Position numbers and translations under genes: made by a program | Part shown: piece after piece, positions 45,904-57,624 of the stretch | Layout of the letters: every line of letters starts with the position of its first letter | How positions within the stretch are numbered: the stretch's first letter is position 1 | Notes under the pieces: generated by a model | What the model was told of the DNA's origin: nothing | The model's input: the letters and a program-made list of their open reading frames with translations, nothing else | Databases searched by the model: none | Origin: Acanthacorydalis orientalis | Lineage: Eukaryota > Arthropoda > Insecta > Megaloptera > Corydalidae | Assembly: GCA_034766995.1 (NCBI GenBank) | Contig: CM068317.1 | Coordinates: 15,004,255 to 15,068,254, forward strand | Direction: 5' to 3' | DNA: 64,000 nt

Positions 45904-47548
45904 CTTATACCTATAATTTTATACTTTGTTTCATAAAACACAATTTAATTACAATAATTTATTAAAAATTTTTTTAAATGGTTTGATTATATAATTATTA
46001 CAACTTTATCTCTTATTGATTTGTATGTTATCTTCTTAATTATAACACATTAATGAATCGTTATAGTAGTTGTCATTTGCAATATTACGGGGACGTACAT
46101 GTATATAATTATGGACGATTTGGTTGGTCGTCGCATTTAATTTTTTCTTCTCTATTCATCAAGTTTGAAGTCTTAAAAATATGTTAGTATAGAAATTTGT
46201 TGAGATTTGTACAAACTATAGGTAGCCTAATAGAAAAAAAATATTAAATTGATTTTGCAGTCAAATGTCAAAATATTTCAATCAAAAATTACTTATTCTC
46301 ATTATTTAGTTTTGATTGATTTTAAAATCTTTCAGTATGTGTGTATTGGGAGAACTTAAACAGATTTATAATATTTTCTCAATATTATTCGCTATATACT
46401 ACTGTCAAATCTATGTTAAATTGCTATTATCAAGCAGTACTTGAAACTATAAACGCGTTTTTCCTCGAAATAGCATTTTTTAATCGAGCTTGTATAATAT
46501 CTCAAGAAATTATGATTCTATCGATTAGAAATTTTGCCTACACATACAGTAAAAATTTCTTTATCGCATAAAGAAGAGAAATTATATTTTAATTTGAAAG
46601 GAACTTGACTAATTTTAGTTTAAAATCGAAATCTTTAAAAAAAATCATTCAGTTTTTGTAAATTACAAATCATTAAGTTGTTATAGACTATTAAATTTTT
46701 TTTATGAAATTGTAATTTGTGTGATAACTGACAAAATAAAAACCTATTTAATTTAATTGTTTCGAATAATCGGAAGTTAACACATGTTATCGACCAGCAA
46801 CAAAAACGTTTTGTATTGTGTCACGAGTAACGGTTGATAACAATATAGGTTTTGTATATAAATGCGTGAAGAGATTATAGTTTGTTTACACGCAGATAAA
46901 AGGAATTGTAAAATTAAAAATTTTATAAACTGAATAGTTTTTTTTAAAAAAAATTGGTGCGTGTAACACTGTTCGCGTGCTAGAAGTTAAACTTCTTTGG
47001 TGTCGGTTGTAATGTAAAGAATTTTAAGAACATGATATTATGCATGATAAATGAATGGTTTCTTTTTTATTTATTGTTATTTTAAGGATCAGTATAGAAA
47101 AGAGGACAAAAGGTGAATTTAGTATAAAAGGAAGACGGTAAATATAAAATAATAAGAAAGGAATTAGCAAACTAATGTGATCGCAGCGGATCACATTTAA
47201 ATGCAAAAATCCACACAGATCGCTTTCATAAATTTCATTTGTCATCGAACACATGAAGGGGCGGATTGGGCCGCTCGGTTCGGCTGGTAAGCAAACTTTT
47301 GCGATATGATGTACTGAGGCCCGACGCGGCTCTAGTGTGCGTGATCCTTAAACTGTCGCTCGATTTTGCCGTCTACGCATGAGCCATCCTCTCTCTACCA
47401 CTCCGTCCCTCTCACGTCTTAACAACGTCAGTTACACTTTTCGTCCCGTTCCTGAAAACTTACTTCGAACGCCACTAAAGAAGTTTCACTTCAAAAATCC
47501 AAGATTTGACGCGTTTTAATGCTTCTATAGTTTAAAAAAGTTAATATA
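44786..47548. other. AT-rich region with GC-richer patches
   Basis: 44810-44960 is GC-rich without a recognisable frame. 45140-45220 matches the dispersed repeat seen at 34095. A 10-bp-arm hairpin lies at 45453-45476 and a (TA)n tract at about 45868-45905. 47255-47470 is a GC-rich block (GGGGCGGATTGGGCCGCTCG) lacking a recognisable frame. No gene can be supported. Confidence 0.45.
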
Positions 47549-47631
47549 TTGGATCAGTGCAAAAATTCGTATACGAATTAAAAAATTGTTACTCAGGCGA
47601 TTATTTTTCGCAACAAACTCTTTTATTAATC

Positions 47632-48185
47632 AATTACGTATTCACCATCGTTTTCTGCAATCATTTTCGAATGTCCATTTTCCAGTAGCTGCTCGATTGC
47701 TCGTTCGTAAAAGTTGCGTCGTTTTTTGGCAAAAAAGGCGGTGAGATGGTTTTTGACGGCCTCCACGCTGTCTAATTTTTTACCGTTTAAACAGTTCTGC
47801 AGCGACCAGAACAAATAATAATCCGAAGAGGCAATGTCCGGAGGATACCTGTGAATGCGATATTATTTCCCATTTCAACTGCTTCAGTTTTTGCAGAGAC
47901 AGTTTTGCTGTATGTGGTTTTGCGTTGTCGTGGTGGAAGATGACACCCTTGCGATTATCCAAAATCGGACGCTTTTCTTTAATTGCAGCGTTAATTTTGG
48001 TTTATTTTTGACAGTACTTCTCCTTAATAATCTTTTAGCCCCGCGGAAGCAGTTCAAAATAAGCAACACCTTCGCAATTCCACCAAACACAGCAATACCT
48101 TCATAGGATGCAAACCAGATTTGGCGATTGGTTTTGTCTCTTCATTCGTTTATTTCCACTTTATTTGCATCGAACGTTGTTTTAC
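47632..48185 (-). pseudogene. mariner transposase C-terminal half
   Basis: Minus-strand reading gives KWIP, LHPMKVLLCLVELR (for the LCVWW motif), IKEKRPILDNRKGVIFHHDN with AKPHTAKLSLQKLKQLKWEI following (second catalytic Asp present), then a frame change and DIASSDYYLFWSLQNCLNGK with the third Asp. The tail reads SVEAVKNHLTAFFAKKRRNF ... MIAENDGEYVID, close to the usual mariner C-terminus. Spacing and motifs match the DD34D family. The N-terminal half is absent. Confidence 0.87.
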
Positions 48186-48431
48186 AGAATCCATTTACGA
48201 TCCACAGTCATTCACATACCGGCGTTTACTCGTATTTAACGCACGGTAAAAAAATATAGAACTCGATCCATTTCTAATGCCGAGCGTTTTGCGTTGAAGT
48301 AAATAGAGCATATGGAAGAGGGTATTTTCATTCGCATAGACGTTTAAAAAGCGCTGAATTTGTCAATCAGTTGCTTGCATGTTAGTACTGATTACAAGTA
48401 CAACAGATAACGGCAGACAGCGTTTAGGAAA

Positions 48432-48593
48432 ATGGCGGTATTTGATACTGAACGTTTTATTTTCAAGGTCAAATCGAGATTTTTGTTATATAACAAAGGT
48501 TTACCAAATTATCCAAACAAAATTTTGGAGGATGACACGTAGATGGAAGTCATTTCAAAAATAATCCCAAATTGGGAAAATACCGTAGATAAT
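48432..48593 (+). pseudogene. MADF-domain-like gene fragment
   Basis: Starting at ATG, the plus strand reads MAVFDTERFIFKVKSRFLLY, NKGLPNYPNKILEDDT, a TAG, then MEVISKIIPNWEN. This follows the pattern of MADF (Myb/SANT-like) DNA-binding domains: an initial helix with a LI..V..R..LY motif, an N-Y-N segment, then a Trp where the TAG stands (TGG to TAG is one change), and an Ile/Trp helix. It lies inside the mariner TIRs on the strand opposite the transposase, so it may be a captured host or transposon exon. Identification is by pattern only. Confidence 0.5.
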
Positions 48594-49320
48594 AATTCTC
48601 AATAATTCATTAAATGTTTCAATTTTCATACTGAAGTAACTGAAAAACATCCGGATACAACCTTCAATCTTCATGAATGGCCACAAACTGTCCTTTCAAG
48701 TATCGTTGATCATTCAGAAGATGCACACAGAACTTTTTCATTTTTTTCGCCTTCTTAAAATACATACAGCTATTGCCAACACCTCTTCTCAATTTGCCTC
48801 CGAACTGCGTAAGACGTTTAAAAAGAAGTGATTTTTAAACACTCATATGAACACTATACTTTCGAGTGTTTCAAAAGCATTAAAGCTAACTCTGAAAGCA
48901 ACGTTTTTTTAACGCCAGTGCAAATAAGGCCTTATTGTCTACTACAACGTGCACAACATCGTCGTCGATCTTAGAGACCGTCCAGGACATCGAGGTTAAA
49001 ATTACCAAGTCGAAATTTAGAAAACGTTTTTTTTCACAGATGAAAGTGATAGTGAAAGTCCAAATAAACCTCCCGAATATTTTTCGTTGTCACGCCAATG
49101 GTTACTCCTTTCAGAAACTCGTACAATATAACATGACGAAAGTGCATCTTTTCGTTGTCCATTTTAAAAAATTTTTCTTAGACATAAATCGAATCGAAAC
49201 AAATGCTTCTAATGCTCTAATGATATCTGTGATTGTCACCTTTCAAACTATTTATAACATGAATACATTTCAATCAAGAGAGCATCCATGCGGTACTTTT
49301 AACACTACCTATTGAATCGT
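48594..49320. other. unassigned cargo inside the mariner TIRs
   Basis: The plus strand has an open frame at 48935-49315 (MSTTTCTTSSSILETVQDIE...), weakly Lys-rich and unrecognised. Interleaved shorter frames (HPDTTFNLHEWPQTVLSSIV near 48650) look more protein-like than the AT-rich surroundings, but no family is evident. Confidence 0.4.
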
Positions 49321-49343
49321 TACAAACTTTTGCACTGATCCAA

Positions 49344-50174
49344 TTTAAGTTAACGGAATAGCAAAATATATGCTTCTAAATGGTGGGATATAAGGAATAT
49401 TTTTTTGGCCATTTATACTAGATAACATTGAAAGATAATAAAGTTAAAGATAATTATAATAAAATTAAATTTAAATTTTAATTAGATGTAGAAAGAACTT
49501 CTGAAAACATGTATTTAATAGATGTTAATTAAGAAATGATATCATATACTTATCTTCATGTAAAAGTATATAAAAAATGACGTTTCATTTATCAAGGGCA
49601 ATAATTAAAATTAAATTACCTGTTATGAAGAAATATAGAAACGAAAAAATGTGACTGTTAGATTATTTCCATAAATTAGTGAAATGTACTTTGGATATAT
49701 TTCTAAATCTCAATAATGAACCTTATTTGTTAAAGAAACAGACTGTGTAAAGTGATTTTAGTAGCAACACACATCGTGAAACACTATCACAAATAGAACA
49801 CGTCGTTTTTGAAAATAATCCAATCGATCATTAGTGACAATTGTATTATTAAGTTTATAGAGAGTAGATGAAAATGTGTACGAGCACTGAAATGTATTTT
49901 CATTAAAACATCTGCTCCAACATTATGTTTTGTAAAATAGTACGAATATTTTCAGAGTAAGTTGTTTTTTTTATAATTTTCTAATTTTTATTTTTAATTG
50001 AAAACATGACGTTTTTTTAAAAAATAAATACGTTCATTTACTAAAAATAAATTTGATGGCGACTATAATTGTAACGACAGTGTATATTAATTGGAAACTG
50101 TATACATAGACATAATTACTATAACGGACAGGTTAATTAATAGTAAATGTAGTAGCAGAAATCAATAACTAACG

Positions 50175-50228
<54 letters not shown>

Positions 50229-50422
50229 ATTAGACTAATTCTTTACTGGGAAGCTTTGCATGTTTTTAAATAATTTTTTGTCAAACGGAGATGTTTAAGA
50301 ATACATTTAAAGCTGTTTGATAACTTGAAGTATTTTTTAAAAAAATGCCCAATTATTCAAACTGAGTATGTCGCAATAGAGAAAAATTTGCTTTTATTAT
50401 ATCTATTGTTCATTAACTTATA
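49344..50422. other. AT-rich non-coding stretch
   Basis: A (TA)n tract lies at about 50177-50223. No recognisable gene. Confidence 0.5.
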
Positions 50423-51680
50423 TTGGGTTGATCAAAAAATAATTACTTTTTTTCCTAATAGATGGACATATATGTTTTGAAATGTAACTAACTTCATTCT
50501 AAACTTTAAATTTATTATCTAACTGGACAGCTGACATAACAAACTTGTTTAATAAAAGAAAGTACATAATTTCGTTAAAATTGTATGTTTGCTTTCGAAT
50601 TCAAAATAAAAAATCGAAAGGTACATTTCCATCATATTTTCCTCTATTGCTTCTGAAAAGGAAAAAAACGCTAAGAAGCCCATAAGAACTTGCTGATGTA
50701 TATGGTGCAGATGCCTTAAAACTATGGTAGTGTCAGAATTTATTTGCTAAATTTCGTTCTGGAGATTTTGATATTAAAAATGCATTACACTCAGGAAGGA
50801 CACTCGAAGTTGATGATGACAAAATAAAGGCATTGATCGAATCCAGGAAGCGTTTAACGACGGAAGAGATCGTTGAGAATCTTAACATATCGAAATCGAG
50901 CGTTGAAAATCATTTAAAATAACTTGGATATATTAGTAAGTTCGATATTTGGGTACCACACGAGCTGAAAGGAATTCTTCTCACTATGCACATTGACATC
51001 TGCGATTCTCTCTTGAAATGTGAAGAAAATGATCAATTTTTCAAACTTATGATAACAAGTGATGAAAAATGAATTGTTAATAACAATGTCGAATGAAAAA
51101 GATCCTGAAGCAAGCGTGATGAACCTGCTCAAGGCACTTTAAAAGCAGATATTCACCAAAGGACGGTCATACTGTCAGTCTGGTGGGATTTCAAAGGTAT
51201 TGTTTATTTTGAGTTGCTTCAAGGTACCAAGCCATTAATTCGGACGTGTACTGGATCGTCAATTGGAAAAATTAAATGATTTCATGAAACAGAAGCGTCC
51301 AGAAATGTGTTGTGTTTCACCATGATAACGTTAGACCACATACAAGTTTGGTCACTTTTCAAAAATTGTTGTAGCTTGGATGGAATGTGTTCCACCACAT
51401 CTACCATATTCACCAGATCTCGCACCATCATTTGTTTCGTCCTTTTCAAAACGTCTTGAACGGTAAAACCTTCACTTCTGATGATGATATAAAATCGTTT
51501 ATGGAACTGTTTTTTGCCGAAAAAAAATTAACATTTTTGAGCGCGGATGTTACTTGAAAGATGGCAAAAGGTAATCGAACAAAATGGATAATATATTGTC
51601 TAATATTTTTATTGTTTCTCATAAAAAAATTGCCTTTCATTAACATAGATAAAAACGTAGTTATTTTTTGACCAACCCAA
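50423..51680 (+). mobile_element. 1258-bp mariner, full length, inactive
   Basis: The left end TTGGGTTGATCAAAAAATAA and the right end reverse-complemented TTGGGTTGGTCAAAAAATAA differ at one of the first 20 bases. TA lies on both sides (50421-50422, 51681-51682). The length is standard. A 3' fragment of a second copy is at about 52070-52195. Confidence 0.93.
50585..51595 (+). pseudogene. mariner transposase, many stops
   Basis: The helix-turn-helix region reads LFAKFRSGDFDIKNALHSGR, VDDDKIKALIESRKRLTTEE and IVENLNISKSSVENHLK, then GYISKFDIWVPHELKG. The first catalytic region is MITSDEK-stop-IVNNNVE, with Asp kept. WWDFKGIVYFELLQ follows, then frameshifts. The second site (HHDNVRPH, near 51320) and the C-terminus (RWQKVIEQNG near 51555-51590) are recognisable only by switching frames. 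No functional protein. Confidence 0.88.
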
Positions 51681-52069
51681 TATTTATGTAATTTGTACAC
51701 AAACCACCAATCCCCAATTTCAATCACTTCTTCGGATCGTCAAATTGTCTCAACGAATCGACAATATTTAACAAGTTATGTTAATAAATATGGCTGTGTT
51801 AAAATTATTTTAATAAATGATTTATCAATGTTAATATGTATTTCTCTCTATTTCAGGATTTATTATAAATTAAATGTTATTATATTTTACAATAGAACAA
51901 AAAAATCTTTTATAAAACATAAATCATTCATAAATAAATTTAGAACAAAATATACGCGCTGTTAACATTATATGAAACCATATAAATTTATTCTATTTTA
52001 ATAAAATATTAGTAAACATAATATCTGTACATCGAAATAATATACACCAGACCTGACACAATCAGACTA
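51681..52069. other. AT-rich spacer
   Basis: No gene recognised; the open frame 51693-51965 is A/T-biased and without motifs. Confidence 0.5.
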
Positions 52070-52195
52070 CCATTCTTGAAAGATAGCGGACGGTAATCGA
52101 ACAAAACGGACAACATATTGTTAAATAAAGTTCTTGTTTCCCATGAAAAATTCGCCTTTCATTAAAAAAAGGTAATTACTTTTTGGCTAACCCAA
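52070..52195 (+). mobile_element. 3' fragment of a mariner like 50423-51680
   Basis: Matches the last ~125 bp of the neighbouring element: CTTGAAAGATAGCGG, GGTAATCGAACAAAA, GCCTTTCATTA and the terminal CTAACCCAA before TA. The rest of the copy is absent. Confidence 0.85.
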
Positions 52196-52514
52196 TATTT
52201 GAATATAAAAGAGAAAAAATTTAAATAAATATCGTTCTATTTAAAACACAAGTTTCATAATAACCCGTTTTTACCTTTTATATTCATACAATACTCCCAG
52301 AACATGAGCTATGAATTAAGTATTATATATAATAAAATATTTGAAAATATATTACAAGTGCAACATTATTTTAGTTTGTAAAAATTAAAATTTTCAAACG
52401 GCATAAATTATTAAATCCGTGAAACAGAAGATATTAATAAAAAATGTATTTACTTTATAGAAACGTCAAGAACAGAATCACTGAATCGTTCTCAAGAATT
52501 CTCACTATACATTA

Positions 52515-52580
<66 letters not shown>

Positions 52581-53197
52581 CGTATTCATATACAGTTGAG
52601 TTTGGGAATGAAATTTTTTTGTGCGTGAACTTGATTTGTTGATTGATTGATTGACTGATGATGGATTGATCGTGGTTCGAGATTTATTTTAATGTTGACG
52701 AACCAGAATCGTAATCTCACGAAGATTACATTTTTATTTACGAATGCGAGATAAACGCGTGTGTGCATTCATACGCACAAAATTGATGTCAAAATGTTGT
52801 ACCATCCGTTTCTGTACGATCGTGTATAACGAGTGGCAGAATTGCTCTTTATTTTTTATTTTTTCAAGCATACGTACGTCAATGTTGGTTTGAACGTTAT
52901 GGATATGATGAAATCCCGATATGACTGATGGCAGGCCTGATAATCCACAATAATTGAAATTGAATCATTTTTATAATTTTGATTTACAACTTCACATTCT
53001 ATCCAACAACTGTTTTATTTCGTACGAACGATACCTATAAAATTACTAATTCACTTTATTAATTTTGTCTTGTTCGTATGATAATATTTTAATTATTTTT
53101 TTATGTTTTATTTAAATCAAATTATTATTGATAAGCAAAATATTATGTTTTAAGTAAGTTTAAACATCATTTTTTTAACTTGTTACTCTAATATATG

Positions 53198-53282
<85 letters not shown>

Positions 53283-53599
53283 TCAAGTGCAAAACTGAAC
53301 CAATATATTGAAATTTTAAATTATTTAAAAATACATATGTATAATTTCGATATTTTAGTTGTATTTTATATTTGATACTTTGTAATACTCAACCGCTTAA
53401 AACATATGTGATTTATAAATATACCTCTATTGTAATCACTTCATATTTATTTTTCGCTGACTCACTTTTGCACCAAGTTTTTACTGCCTTCAAAATATGG
53501 TTTGTTTACACATTTTGCTTAAGTGTAGTGCATACAACCATTATCAGATACTGTGTCGGTTATTCATCAGTTTTATTCAGCTCGTTAAAGTGAAACGTT
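52196..53599. other. AT-rich stretch with microsatellites
   Basis: (TA)n tracts lie at about 52515-52580 and 53198-53262, the latter followed by GA repeats to 53282. No gene. Confidence 0.5.
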
Positions 53600-53742
53600 T
53601 GTTAGTTTCTTTTATTTTCAACAATGAAACCGATTTCGCAAGTACGTGCGGAATCCGTGTAAAATTTACTCAGGGACAGAAAGTCTATGCGAGAAATTTC
53701 ACAGAAACTATGTATTAGTCAATCAACAGTATAAAGGATTAA

Positions 53743-55064
53743 GTCCTGGGGGACTGCAGAAGGCTCTTAACTCGTTAGAAAAATTTTGAGAAGAATGAAA
53801 GAATGAGAAGCTCATAGTTAATGTCGAAAAAACAAACGTAATGTTTTTTTCAAACGGTAATAAAGTAAGTAAAAAAGTGGTATTACAAAGGAAACGAAAT
53901 GGAAATTGTTAGCACGTATAAATATTTAGGTGTGTACGTGAGTATTAATGGGAAATGGTATCACTATCAGAAAATTATTTGTAGGAAAGCTGAGCAAGGT
54001 ATAAACGAAATCAAAAAATTAATGTATAGGTACAAAGATATACCAGTAAAGGTAATTAATAGGATTTTTGAAAGTGTGATCCAACCAATCTTGACATATG
54101 GATCTGAGATCTGGGGTCCATATGGAATCAATAAAAAATGAAATAATTATAAAGCTATTTTTGTAAAAAGCGTATTGGGATAGATAGAGGAGCAACGAAT
54201 AATGCTGTGCCACTTCAAATAGGATATCTACCGATAAATGATAACATAAAAAAGCGTTATACAAGCCATTTTTTTAAAATTAAAAAATAATGAATAAGTA
54301 CTAGTAAACAGTACAAGTACACAAGTACAATACAAGTGTCTGTTAAATTAGCTTAAGAGCGAGCAATTGGGCAAATTTAATATTCGATGTGCTGATCAAT
54401 CTTAATTTATCGGAAGACTAGATGAGTGATGCGAATTCAAATTATGAAAAAAAATATAGTAGGAGGGGTGAGAAATGAGGCAGTAGATAGTATGTAGAAG
54501 GATGTAAATATAAATGCCTCACTGATTTTTTTACTACTTTACTATTAAAAGAAGAAATGGCGACTTACATACACACATTAAAAAGGTCAGAAAGAAGAAT
54601 AATTAAAAAAATTAGGTTAGGTAAGTGGGGGTGGGACTTTGAAAGAGATAAGTGTGGAAACAAAGTATGCAAACTTTATCATGGGCACATAAATAATATT
54701 CATATACTAAAATATTATAAAGGGCTGGAACTATTAAGAGAAAGCTTACTTCCCAATATAAATCAGACTAGCATCAGTGTATTTATGGAATCAGTGCCTG
54801 TGGTCAATTTAATAAAATTTTTAAAGCATTACTTCAAAAGACTTGAAATTAAAATATAATTTGAAAATAGAATGTAAGAAATAAATAAATATGTAGATAT
54901 AGTAAAGTATTATAAGTGAATTATAATTAAAATATAGTAGAATAGCTAAGTTTTGTATCTATCACGTTTAAAGTTTGTTACTAATTTGTAAAAATAGTGT
55001 GAAATGTGACATGTATACGAGATTAACAATGTATGTATATCTCAATAAAGAATATAATAATAAC
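53743..55064 (+). mobile_element. 5'-truncated non-LTR retrotransposon insertion
   Basis: Flanked by a 10-bp direct repeat, AAAGGATTAA (53733-53742) and AAAAGATTAA (55065-55074), one mismatch. The 3' end has AATAAA (55044) and an AT-rich tail (AATATAATAATAAC). Removing it and one repeat rejoins the Tc1 frame (STV-stop-RIKTKCDF). Only the C-terminal part of a reverse transcriptase and downstream coding sequence are present, as expected from incomplete reverse transcription. Confidence 0.85.
53746..54859 (+). pseudogene. reverse transcriptase C-terminal fragment
   Basis: Reads GGLQKALNSLEKF, NEKLIVNVEKTNVMFFSNG (the NxxKT motif typical of non-LTR reverse transcriptases), then EIVSTYKYLGVYVSINGKW, RYKDIPVKVINRIFESVIQ and PILTYGSEIWGPYGI, the conserved segment following the fingers/palm domain. 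A second block at 54557-54859 (RSERRIIKKIRLGKWGWDFE, ... ESVPVVNLIKFLKHYFKRLE) is presumably the C-terminus of the same protein. Frame breaks occur near 53790, 53890 and 54140. The clade is not assigned; Jockey- or CR1-like organisation is plausible. Confidence 0.85.
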
Positions 55065-55975
55065 AAAAGATTAAAACTAAGTGCGATTTTCCAATACTAA
55101 AAAATGTTGGAGAACGAACAAATAAATTATCAGCGAAAGATAACAGAGGAGTAATTCGATAGTTAGCTTCTGGTGAGGAATCTTCAGCTTCTCAGGCCAC
55201 AGCGCTTTTAGGTAAGATACTGGAAAGTTTGTAAGTAAGTGGACGGTACGATGAGCATTACATGCTGCAAAATTTCGAGCTGTCGAGAAGAAAGAGAAAT
55301 CTCTGCTTACTAAGAAAAATATCAAAGCTAGAGAGTCCATTGTAAAATGGTATAAAATTGACTGATGATTGGATGAAGGTTATTTGGTCGGATGAGAGTA
55401 AAATTAATAGATACGATATAGATGGCCGCCAGTGGAACTGAAAAAGAGAAGGAGAATCACTGGAAGCAAAAGATTTTATCCAAACTGTGAAACATGGTGA
55501 CGGTAACATCAAGGTCTGGGGCTGCTTTACAGCGTAAGGAGTCATACCGATGCATAGAATTGAGGGTAATCTGAATAAAGAAATATGTCTAGATATTCTG
55601 AATGAGCATCTGAAAAAAACAGTCCAAAATAGGCCATACTCAGAAAATGAAGTAACATTTCAAAACGATAATGGTCCCAAATTTACATCGATATTAGCAA
55701 AGAACTTATTGAGTCCACAAAATTTTCAAATATTAGTGTGGTCAGTCCAAAGTCCTGTTCTCAACTCCATTGAAATTGTATTATCATATTTTAAAAGTAG
55801 ACTTGTGAATGACTGTGACTCACCACCGTTAAATCTTAATGTACGGTGGAATCGTATACAAGAACACTGGGAGAAAATTCCACCTGAGTATTGTGAAAAG
55901 TTTATCAAAAGTATGAAAAAAATACTAATTTCGGTTAAAAAGGCAGAAGGTTTTTGGACCAAATATTAACATTCA

Positions 55976-56189
55976 TATATAATATTTCCTATAAAGAGGT
56001 ACAAAACAACCTTTTATTATTATCGTTATTTTATATTCAAATGGCTTTCAGCTCAAAGTGTATTTATTTATTTAAGTGACAATAAATGTAGTTTCCTGCA
56101 GTATAAGAGTTTTTTTTATTAGACGTGTAACATTTATTTAATAACTCTATAATGAACGAAATTTCTACTTCTTGACTCAGTTTTAAACT

Positions 56190-56288
<99 letters not shown>

Positions 56289-56418
56289 ATAAGGAGAAGA
56301 AGGAGGAGAAAGATATATTTGAACAACTCCAAAATTTACAATATAAATTAATTATTTCCAATATAAATTTAATGTATACAAAAAAAAATAATTTAATTGC
56401 TAGTAAATAGCACTTAAA
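55976..56418. other. AT-rich spacer with (TA)n-(TG)n tract
   Basis: The microsatellite at about 56192-56290 ends in (GT)n and a GGAGAAGAAGGAGGAG purine run. No gene. Confidence 0.6.
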
Positions 56419-56478
56419 TATTAGGTTGCTAAGAAAATAATTGCAGTTTATGTTTTCTGGATTCTCACCTTAAATCAC
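56419..56478 (+). mobile_element. solo 5' end of a cecropia-type mariner derivative
   Basis: TTAGGTTGCTAAGAAAATAA followed by TTGCAGTTTATG and CTGGATTCTCACCTTAA matches the family's TIR and first 50 bp. It ends where the Tigger-like relic region begins. Confidence 0.7.
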
Positions 56479-56605
56479 TATCTGACAATATTTGGTAGCA
56501 TTTGCGAACTGGTGCGAATCACTTTCATTGCTAGAAAAGATAGCCAGTGCATCGAATCTGCATAGTAAAGACAATAGTTCTTCACAAATAGAATTATCGT
56601 CCAAT

Positions 56606-57392
56606 TCAACCTTGTTCTGTGTTGATTCTTCCCCTGACAATATAATCAGTGATGAAACTTTGAGATGATGATTTTACTAATTTTTTATGCAGTTCGCGAT
56701 ATCCAGATATACAATTCTTCAGCTGACGTTGTAATTTGAACTCATTAACAAGAAAATGAGTTTCCAATTTATCACAAAGTTGAAGATCTTGAATTATATT
56801 TGCAGTGAGGTGGATATATTTTTCTTCCGCTTCGCTATCGTTTTCTGAATCTTCGACGATATATAAAGTTATATGAATAATTTCATAGTTACTTAAGACA
56901 TTATTCACAAGCAATTCGTCGATATCATTCTGGCTAAAAGTATTAGAACTTTCTCCATCAATTGTGTACCAAATTAATGCTTTCAGCTGATAATGTTGAT
57001 GTTTGAATGGTTGCCCTGTTTGCAACACATCCAGGTCAAGGTGATTTTCAGCAGGTATTTAAATTGTGTGGTCTTATTTCAGCGATAGCAGGGTACAACA
57101 TCATTTAAATAGTCTAAAATAGAAACATTTTTCCAAATATCAGCTACTGTTAATGACTCATTTTCTAGTTTATCCAATATAAATCGATAAGTACGCTTAA
57201 CGTTATATTTTCTAATAGAAGCAATTATGTTATGCCTTGCTACAATGGCTGAATAATGCTTATTGTATTGGGTGAAAAAATACTACCTGCACATTTGGAT
57301 GTTCTAAATGCGGATGACCTGGTGCATTGTCAAAAATTAATAGGACTTTATAACCGAGAGCTTTTTGCTACATATAATTTGCATGAAATATG
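56606..57392 (-). pseudogene. Tigger/pogo-type transposase C-terminal relic
   Basis: On the minus strand, KALGYKVLLIFDNAPGHPHL (57350-57300) is the characteristic second catalytic motif of the DDE_1 superfamily. It is followed by VQVVFFHP and a broken IIQP-type motif, then an open frame (57028-56606) with HYQLKALIWYTIDGESSN, an acidic stretch (VEDSENDSEAEEK) and the C-terminal NCISGYRELHKKLVKSSSQ-type tail. The order and the Ser/Lys-rich end match Tigger/jerky-like transposases. The N-terminal CENP-B-type domain is not seen. Stops occur in the catalytic segment. Confidence 0.8.
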
Positions 57393-57450
57393 CACCGCGT
57401 AACTTCAAAACTGCATTAAAAGATACTCATAAGAAAGACTCAATTGTAGT
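57386..57450 (+). repeat. direct repeat, copy 1 (partner at 57958)
   Basis: ATGAAATATGCACCGCGTAA followed by CTTCAAAACTGCATTAAAAG resembles 57960-58020 (ATGAAATATCCACCACATAA, CTTCAAAATCGCAATAAAAG). Both translate as MKY(A/P)P(R/H)NFK. The copies are about 570 bp apart. Confidence 0.65.
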
Positions 57451-57624
57451 TACTGACAGGCTTCACACCTCTCGCCATCAGATTTACATATTTCGTAATT
57501 CGGAGCATTGGTATTTGCCAGCTGAATTATATTTGGATACCAATTAACTTGCATACATTATTTAGTTTTTATTGAAATTAATCTCAAGATGCACAATTTC
57601 AAAGAAATACTAACAAGTTTTTAC

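Larger units (their letters stand above)
47549..49343 (-). mobile_element. 1795-bp mariner containing unrelated sequence
   Basis: The left end TTGGATCAGTGCAAAAATTC and the right end reverse-complemented TTGGATCAGTGCAAAAGTTT match at 19 of 20. The left flank is TA; the right flank is TT, probably a mutated TA. The transposase C-terminal half lies on the minus strand at 47600-48180. About 1.1 kb to its right, where the N-terminal half should be, has no mariner similarity that I can see and includes a MADF-like fragment. The element is about 0.5 kb longer than a normal mariner. Confidence 0.85.
53622..55969 (+). pseudogene. Tc1-type (DD34E) transposase, interrupted
   Basis: The N-terminus reads MKPISQVRAESV, a stop, NLLRDRKSMREISQKLCISQ and STV. 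After the insertion reading resumes with TKCDFPILKN, NKLSAKDNRGVI, SKWTVR-stop-ALHAAKFRA and LTDDWMKVIWSDESKINRYD (first catalytic Asp). The C-terminal part is one open frame (55550-55969): HRIEGNLNKEICLDILNEHL, TFQNDNGPKFTSILAKNLLS with the second Asp, and SVQSPVLNSIEIVLSYFKSR with the catalytic Glu. Exactly 34 residues separate Asp and Glu. A few stops remain in the first two thirds. Tc1 family, cut-and-paste transposition; inactive. Confidence 0.9.
53600..55975 (+). mobile_element. Tc1-type element split by a non-LTR retrotransposon
   Basis: Tc1 transposase coding sequence is in two parts, 53622-53742 and 55075-55969, separated by a retrotransposon fragment with a target duplication. The TIRs of the Tc1 element are not identified, so outer boundaries are those of the recognisable coding region. 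Confidence 0.82.

Noticed and set aside
56192..56310. Purine-rich GGAGAAGAAGGAGGAG run as a splicing enhancer or exon
   Set aside because: It is the decayed edge of a compound microsatellite and no splice sites or frame accompany it.
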